In this document: piece after piece, positions 57,732-64,000 of the stretch
How positions within the stretch are numbered: position 1 is the stretch's first letter
Layout: every line of letters starts with the position of its first letter
Source: Balanoglossus misakiensis
Lineage: Eukaryota > Hemichordata
Assembly (NCBI GenBank): GCA_040954595.2
Contig: CM082577.2
Coordinates: 18,724,001-18,788,000, forward strand
Reading direction: 5' to 3'
Length of the DNA: 64,000 bases
Position numbers and translations under genes: made by a program
The notes under the pieces: generated by a model
Told to the model about the DNA's origin: nothing
The model's database searches: none
Seen by the model: only the letters and a program-made list of their open reading frames with translations

Positions 57732-58296
57732 CTCCTGTACAGCACGCCCCTGTAGACTATCAATTGTTCATACATAGCCCAGTATGCCTTCGTGGCTGCC
57801 GAACACGGAGAGATCTCATTCCAGTCTAGTCGACTTTCCCTCCCCTCCCTAGCCTTCAAGACAACTGAAATATCAGGATCACTAAGTTGACAATCTCTAA
57901 GCTTTTCACTGGACCAAACGACTTCCCTGGCAACAACCTCTGCCTTTGTTGCCAAGGCATTCTCCCCAATGCCCTCCGCGGTTGGCCAGTCCTGTTCATC
58001 ACAGCTGCCAGGATCAAAATTTTCCCAATCACCTGGACAGCTGTCCTTGTTGTCATAGCCGTATCAAACAATCTGCAACCCTCTACTTTGGCATTTTTGT
58101 CCTGAGAACTGTCATCTAGTCTATCGGTCCCTCCACACTCTGGCAGTTCACGGTACAACTGTTCGAACCGTACAACACTATTTTGTCTCATCGATGGAGA
58201 TTTGCATTCAAACTCTGGTGCAAGTGGATTCAACGCACCTGTACCATTAGTGGTGGTTGGTTCGTGTGCCATACCACACTGTTTGCACTCACGCAC
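57707..58296 (-). pseudogene. RNase H to integrase spacer, gypsy copy 2
   Basis: Two overlapping frames (57856-58296 and 57707-57955) cover a Cys-containing spacer (ECKQCGMAHEP) and the stretch before the zinc finger (LYRRWESAVMW), with a frameshift near 57900. In copy 1 the deletion begins inside this spacer (about 57989). Confidence 0.65.
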
Positions 58297-58360
58297 TGGT
58301 TTCCGAGATAGCGCATCAGCATTTCCATGGCGTACACCGGGACGATGGATACAGGCATAG

Positions 58361-58963
58361 TCAAAGCAACCGAGCGTCTCTAACCACCTCTGGGTTCTTG
58401 AAATTAAGCAACCACACTAATGCAGCATGGTCAGTCCTCAGTGTGAATTTCTGGCCCAGTAAGTAGCGTTTGAAGTATTTTGTGTACTCGATTACAGCCA
58501 ACAGTTCACGACGCGTTACACAGTACTTCCTTTCAGCACCCGATAGCACTCGGCCCGCATAACTAACAGGTCTCTCTTGGCCACCCTGTACTTGGCTCAA
58601 CACTGCCCCTATGCCAATACCGCTAGCATCTGTATCCAGTATGAACTCACCCTTTTCCATCGGAAAAGCCAAAACTGGTGCCGATGTTAGTCTTGCCTTG
58701 AGCTGATCAAATGCGTTTTGACAATTCTCTGTCCAAGCAAATACAGAATCTTTCTTTGTTAAGTCATGAAGAGGACGGGCCAATACAGCAAACCCCTGTA
58801 CAAAGCGTCTGTGGTATGACGCCAGCCCCAAGAAGCTTCTTACTTCTGTGACTGTCTCAGGAATCGGCCAGTCTCTAATAGCCTTGACCTTTCCTGGATC
58901 AGTAGCAACCCCTTCCCGAGAAACACGATGCCCCAAAAACTCAACACTGCGTGCAAAAAGCAC
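58361..58963 (-). pseudogene. pol: RT thumb and RNase H, gypsy copy 2
   Basis: It continues the RT frame after a TAG just upstream. FLGHRVSREGV, then RNase H motifs TDAS, RELLAVIEY and RTDHAAL, are intact. A 16-bp deletion near 58388 relative to copy 1 shifts the frame before the RNase H end. Confidence 0.88.
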
Positions 58964-58966
58964 ACA

Positions 58967-59659
58967 CTAACTCGGCTTTAATTTGAGATTTGAATTACGA
59001 AGACGTTCAAATACCTTGCACAACCTTTCCAACTCTTCATCAAATGATCTGCCAAATATTATGATGTCATCTAGATACAAAAGCAGTATTTCCCACTGCA
59101 TACCGGTAAAGACGCGCTCCATCAGACGTTCAAACGTACTAGGGGCATTACACAACCCAAACAGGAGCACCCTCCACTGATAGAGTCCACTCCGCGTGAC
59201 AAATGCGGTCTTTTCTTTAGATCCCTCGTCCAGTTCTACCTGCCAATACCCTGCTTGGAGGTCTAGCGTAAAAAACCATTCCGACCCGTACAACGCATCT
59301 AAAGAATCGTTTATTCGTGGTATAGGGTAGGCAGCTTTAATTGACACAGCGTTCAATTTTCTATAATCAACGCACAATCTTTGTGACCCATCTTTCTTAC
59401 TAACAAGTACACACGGGGCTGCCCATGGACTAGTTGATTCTTCTATCAAACCCCGCTGTAACAAGTCAGAAACCTGTCGTTCTATTTCTTCCCGTTTCCA
59501 TACCGGAGTTCGATATGCGGGTTGCCTTACTGGCGTGGCATTATTGGTTTCAATTGTATGTCGAATGATCCCAGTTTTACCAATATCATGATCTCCCTGA
59601 CTAAACACATCATGGTACAGTGTCAACATCTTTGAAACCCTTTCTTGTTGGTAAACTGA
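58967..59659 (-). pseudogene. pol: Reverse transcriptase fingers/palm, gypsy copy 2
   Basis: The polymerase motifs CVDYRKLN, LDLQAGYWQ and LLYLDDIIIFG are present. It is bounded by in-frame stops on both sides: TGA at 59660-59662 and TAG at about 58964-58966, each a single change from copy 1. It is therefore decayed but otherwise collinear. Confidence 0.9.
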
Positions 59660-60610
59660 TCAATTTTTGCAACTTCTTGTGTATAAATCCACTACATGAC
59701 CTGGAAGAGGAACATTGCTCCCAGGGCAGGCTTTTGCCTTTTCAGTGCCAGAGGGCGCTCTATCACTGTCATTACCCCAAGATTCAACTGCACACTGATC
59801 GGTTCGGAGTAATCTCACAACAGTACCAGCCCTCACATGTACAGGTTCAACACTAGCATTGAGAACTCTAACTGGTAAATGGGTAGATCTCGTGGTCACT
59901 AAAGCTTTACATGTCATAATGCCTTGCTCCAGCAATTTACCCCCTTGTACTGGTAACACAACCGCTGTAAGACAAGTATCCGGGGAAGACTTATCTGTTC
60001 TCCCCACCCAGGTTGAATGAATTCTCATTCCCTGTGCACACCCACTTCCAACCTTTGCTGGTCCCGCAAACCAAGGTTCACTGGCGATGGGAGTCCTACA
60101 CATTTTAGCCGGAATAATCATTTCATGTCCAGGGGGAACAAAAACATCTCCCGCTACCTTTACACGACAAATGAACGGTTTCATTGTACCAGTGTTACTA
60201 CATTTCAACCGTTCCCCTTTAATGACTAGCTCCCCTGTCCCTGTATCAATAATACACCCAATTGAATGTAGAAAGCTCATACCAATAATGCCATCAGAGC
60301 ATAGTTCAGCTACTAATACCGGAGAGATAGCCCTAGCCCCACCCAAGCAGATATCTAGGTTAACAACTCCACTAACCATAAGTGGTGTACCATCAGCTTG
60401 GTTCACCTTTACATTTATTGGTTGCAATGCACCGTGAACTCCCACTGAAATTTTCCTATACATTTCTTCGGATATCACCATATCAGTTGCTCCCGTATCA
60501 ACCAGAAAATTCCCCGATACACCACCGGCAGAGGCCTGTATGTACATACTTCTGACACTTGTATTGTTATTAGCCGGTTGAATTTCCCTAATATTTCCAG
60601 TAGTCTGCAC
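59660..60610 (-). pseudogene. Protease and linker, gypsy copy 2
   Basis: A 316-residue open frame whose first codon is an arbitrary alternative start. LVDTGAT near residue 37 is the retropepsin active site, and GIIGMSFLHSIG near residue 112 is the family's second conserved strand. About 190 residues of spacer follow, leading towards RT. It is uninterrupted, unlike copy 1, but stopped by the TGA that separates it from RT. Confidence 0.85.
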
Positions 60611-60681
60611 ACACTGATCAACTGCCTCCCCTTTGGGTCCATACTGGTTGGCTGAGGGTTGACCCGACTTCCGCTCAGCCC

Positions 60682-61540
60682 CTAATCGTTTCCCGAAACC
60701 TTGGGTCGGGTGGGACAGTCCCGCTTCAGATGCCCTGATTCATTACAGTGCCAACACAAACGGCCACCAGAGGGCGCACCACTCTGAGCTTGTCCAGATG
60801 GGTTTTTTATACTAGTGTTGACAACACGGGCCTTAACCTTTTGGTCAAGTTCAGCTAATTTGTCGGTGATCAAATCAACTTTGTTTGCTATCACCCCTAT
60901 CACTGACTCCAGAGTCTGAGCCATTTTTGCGTCACCCGCTTCAATACCTCTCACTTGTTTACCCAACCCTTTATTGGTTTCAGGGCCACGGCTTTTCTCT
61001 AATAACTGAAAATTCTCTTCCCAAACTGTAGCCTGTATAACGTCGTCAAGTGTGGCACTGGGGGTCCTACCCGCTTCATTAACACGCCTACGCATAGCAG
61101 AATCAGTCAATGAATTGAAAAATGCGTCTATACCGGTACATAGCCGTTCGAATAGGTGACCTTTGGCATCAGGGTACCCAAGTGTTACCATTTCCCTGAT
61201 ATCCTGTCCAAGCCCACTTAGAGACTCGCTGGGCTGGAGTACTCTTTGTCTTAATTTTAAACGATAGGTGTCTTCCTGTCCCCCAAAACCAAATCTATGA
61301 TCTAGTAGTTTGCACAGTTACTGGTATGTCAATGACTTTCTGTCAATTGATGTTAACAGCCGCTGGGCTGCCCCATACAACATGGCTTGGAGATACTTCA
61401 ACTTTTCAACCTCTCTCCATTCATTTATTTCCGCATAAATTTCAAAGTGTGCGAAATAATCATGCCATGCAAGCGATCCATCATACTTATCAGGCTTAAG
61501 TATGGACCCGTGTTTACGTGTACATGATTTGCTATAGATC
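60682..61540 (-). pseudogene. gag: Gag, gypsy copy 2
   Basis: It is collinear with copy 1, including the zinc knuckle CWHCNESGHLKRDC. A TAA at 61318-61320 (AAA in copy 1) interrupts the frame. Compared with copy 1 it has two small in-frame additions: six bases near 61133 and fifteen near 60768 (APSGG). Confidence 0.8.
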
Positions 61541-61928
61541 CTTCACTACGCACGGCGATATACCGCAGTGCAAAATCGGTCAGTCAATAGTTAAATCACT
61601 TCACTGGAGAACACACAATTTCCACCCTCCTGAACCAAATACCTAGAAAACCCTAGCTAAACCTTGGAATCGAATTTCCTAACAGACTATTGTTGTTTCC
61701 CGTTCCGGCAGATAATTGTTTTGCTACCGTGTAGAGCGGGTAGATGAATCCACCCACATAAGGAGTATGCCCCCGGCCCTACGCGTTTTGTGCAACATGC
61801 CGGATCGAACAACAACGACGTCTACCCAGTATGCAAGATGGCTACAATATGGCGCCAAAACGCATACACTCGCCTACACTAACAGAGTTACTTACAGTAC
61901 AACTATCCCAACTGCTGCACACCAATGT
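61541..61928 (-). other. Leader of gypsy copy 2
   Basis: It lies between the 5' LTR and gag. Directly after the LTR end the minus strand reads ACATTGGTGTGCAGCAG, the position of a primer-binding site; the tRNA is not identified. No coding signal. Confidence 0.55.
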
Positions 61929-62360
61929 TGTAGTTTTCTCAGCGTAGCTAGATTTCTCGTCGTGGACCCGGTAATGGTAGCGTCGCCCACGATGAAATCC
62001 TCCCGTACACTTCAACTGGACTACCAACCACCTCGACAGGGTCGGATCGCCTGGAATAGTTGTCAGTGAACACCCTCTCACATGTACATTGACTCAGCGC
62101 AACACCAGCCGGAATGGTTAACAAGAACAACGGATTTATGTGTATTTCGACTGTGTTACAAACTTTCACGTCTGCCCAGTTCGGAGGTGGAAACCCAAGA
62201 GAGCGAGAATGAGGTGTATCCCCAGCAAAAGTAGCCCGCCCCAACTATTACCCAATCAGCACGAATGTGAAGTTCACGTGATATAGTCCGGCCAATCACA
62301 GTTCCAGCCTGCTTCCTGATAGGCTCAAGCAGCGGTAACTTTGCAAGGTTTTCCATGACA
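61929..62360 (-). repeat. 5' LTR of gypsy copy 2 (most complete LTR)
   Basis: On the minus strand it runs from TGTCATGGAAAACC to GAGAAAACTACA, a 432-bp TG...CA LTR. It contains CCAAT-type boxes (CTATCAGGAAG and ATTGGCCGG contexts) in its first third. Confidence 0.87.
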
Positions 62361-62581
62361 TTATTGTGATATATAGGTGAGAAATATATTGGAAAATGTC
62401 TTCATAACAAAAATATGTCATGAAATTATTGACTAGCAAGAACCATGTGTATATGTATGGCCAAGGGGAAATTTTTAACTTCTAGTTCTGAACATTAACG
62501 TTATTGCTCAGGCTACTGTAACCACATTCAAATAATACATACAATTTTCTGTTGCACCAGTGCTTTGACCTTACAGTAATT
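62361..62581 (+). repeat. Spacer S, copy 4
   Basis: It is the same spacer, in the same order (gypsy LTR, S, DIRS) as 46953-47173. This shows that the whole block was duplicated. Confidence 0.85.
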
Positions 62582-64000
62582 CTACCTCACGATGACGTCA
62601 GTCAGGGATCCCGTGAGATTGCACAAATCTCCCATGATTCAGTGCGCATTCTACCCTTTTCAGTCTAGGCGTACTTTATCGGGGGTCCCCAAAAATTTGG
62701 GATTTCGCCGGAATTATTTACACTTTAAGTGAACCAACTTCACGAGTGTGAAGATCGAAAATATTCAATCATTATACCTCAAAGAAATCTGTGAAAATTT
62801 CACACATAAAGCCGAAAACGGCAAAACAGACGGCATGGCGAAGACCGCCAACAGTGCGAATGAACTGTCTGCACTCGAGTTGGACGCTGACGCTGCTGTG
62901 AGACCCTTATCAAGAGACTCCTCTCGTGCTATGACCAGAACCAATACTGTAGCTGGCAAAAGTAGGAAATCCGATAAGCCAACACAAGTTTCACGTGCAG
63001 ATCGCAGACAAGAGATGATTAATATTACGTCCACTCGCAAGAACTCGAACTCTGAGGATCAAACAAATATGGCGCCTGTTCCATACAGCGCTGATTAATG
63101 GTGACGTCATCGTCCCCGTCCAGACACAGAAGCCCGCGCCGGGGTTGCTGGACGGTACTGATAGAAATCACGTACCGATGGTTGCGGACATTCCGCTAAC
63201 AACAGTGACGACGTCAAACGAAAATGCAAACCACGATTTGACTACAATTTTAGGTCACTTTTCGGCTATGCAACAACAATCCATGCAAGCCTTTGCACAG
63301 GTCATGTCCGATACTATGCACAAGACATTAGCCGAAGCCCTAACAGATGGCAATCGCAAACGTCCCGCTGGGCCAGGGAATGAAAATCATGACAGAAACA
63401 TTGGAGGTAAGAGACCAAAAATTCCAATCAGCGGAGATGAACACGAGATTCAAAGACTTTCAGTTTTGGCAAATGAATATGATGGGACTAATCACGAAGT
63501 GGAAAGCGTATCGGCCCATTCAAACGCTGAGGAAGATATCGATACAATAGTATCAAACATGATCGAATCGGAAATTCAGCAGACAACACAGTTGCAACAG
63601 GATGTAACTGCTGATACAGGGGATGAAACCGACAACGAAAGTGCATCGGTTGGGCTGGGACAAGCCTCAGATAACTGGCTCAGTGACCTTGCCCAAGAAC
63701 TTGATTTGGAGGACAACAAATTTGGGCCTCCAGTTGTAACAAAATTGGCTGAAATAGCCAACAAAATGATGACGACACCCCTGGGGAAAGATTGCTTGAA
63801 GGAGAAATTTAAGCAATACTATGCGCCTGAGAATTGTGACAAAGTCGTGGTGGCCAAAGTCAACAAAGAAATCTGGTACAAAGTAAAACCAGAAACAAGG
63901 TCTCGTGACATTAAGTTACAGGCTGTGCAAAAGTGCATGATCAAAGCCATGATACCAGTATTGCAAATAACTGATGGTTTACTTCACGCCAAGAAATCAG
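62582..64000 (+). mobile_element. DIRS-type retrotransposon, copy 2, runs off the window
   Basis: It starts TCTACCTCACGATGACGTC like copy 1 and stays collinear with it to the window edge. The part needed to judge its RT and tyrosine recombinase lies outside the window. Confidence 0.8.
62835..64000 (+). pseudogene. DIRS-type ORF1, copy 2, frameshifted
   Basis: It has the same ATG context as 47427. After about 87 codons a loss of two bases near 63094 creates an in-frame TAA (63096-63098). Beyond it the original frame stays open to the end of the window. The conserved RRRAMIRPD/FGDDL block lies outside. Confidence 0.78.

Larger units (their letters stand above)
55901..62360 (-). mobile_element. 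Gypsy-type LTR retrotransposon, copy 2 (integrase present, decayed)
   Basis: It lies on the minus strand with a complete 5' LTR (61929-62360) and only the first 114 bp or so of the 3' LTR (55901-56014). The order is LTR, leader, gag, protease, RT, RNase H, integrase, polypurine tract, LTR. Its outer flank is the same S spacer as copy 1, so it arose by duplication of an already inserted element, not by a new insertion. Several in-frame stops and shifts make it defective. Confidence 0.88.

Overview
This window looks like repeat-dominated animal (metazoan) nuclear DNA. The evidence is a Metaviridae (Ty3/gypsy-type) element with LTRs, a DIRS-type retroelement, TTAA-specific and 8-bp-TSD DNA transposons, GT/AG-like splice junctions and long satellite-like arrays. 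I see no bacterial gene, tRNA, rRNA or intact host gene. An aquatic invertebrate is my guess, but the sequence does not decide the phylum.

Region 1 (1-41516) is a head-to-tail array of about 26 monomers, mostly 1.1-1.7 kb. Each monomer has a pyrimidine-rich microsatellite head, a 500-800 bp body, a run of 2-6 subrepeats of about 239 bp, and a tail ending in a small GCTGC/GCAGC hairpin. Heads and tails are inherited together, which gives families A (a heads), B (b heads), C (c heads) and D. Every subrepeat carries spaced TGACCT half-sites that read as DR1/DR4 nuclear-receptor elements (about 95 by eye). Bodies add GTCACGTGAC E-boxes, CCAAT boxes and YY1-like GCCATATTGG sites. Some monomers start with a palindromic hairpin whose arm is complementary to that family's own tail. 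Extra hairpins stand upstream as about 50-bp stubs, and their arms vary in a compensatory way. The array is interrupted by two small palindromic elements (about 3746-3985), a TTAA element (23969-24571), a 3.1-kb foldback-like transposon with minisatellite inverted repeats (26110-29223), which carries an inverted D monomer that itself holds an 8-bp-TSD MITE, and an unidentified 1-kb insert (about 39897-40903).

Region 2 (41516-64000) is a nest of transposons that has been duplicated. The base unit, about 2.9 kb, is S (a 220-bp spacer) + X (about 1.8 kb) + a piggyBac-like piece starting TTAACCC. A gypsy-type element (minus strand) inserted at the piggyBac/S boundary, and the uninterrupted site is still present near 52250. 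A DIRS-type element joined S. The gypsy-S-DIRS block then occurs twice (41841-49145 and 55901-64000) plus a small LTR stub (49145-49314). Gypsy copy 1 lacks integrase through a deletion of about 1.7 kb. Copy 2 keeps integrase sequence but with stops and frameshifts. A Kolobok-like element with a decayed THAP-type start (54203-55387) sits against the second piggyBac-like end.

No copy looks able to move by itself. The one long intact ORF is the DIRS ORF1 (47427-48992). The features most worth follow-up are the response-element array and the hairpin/tail pairing of region 1.
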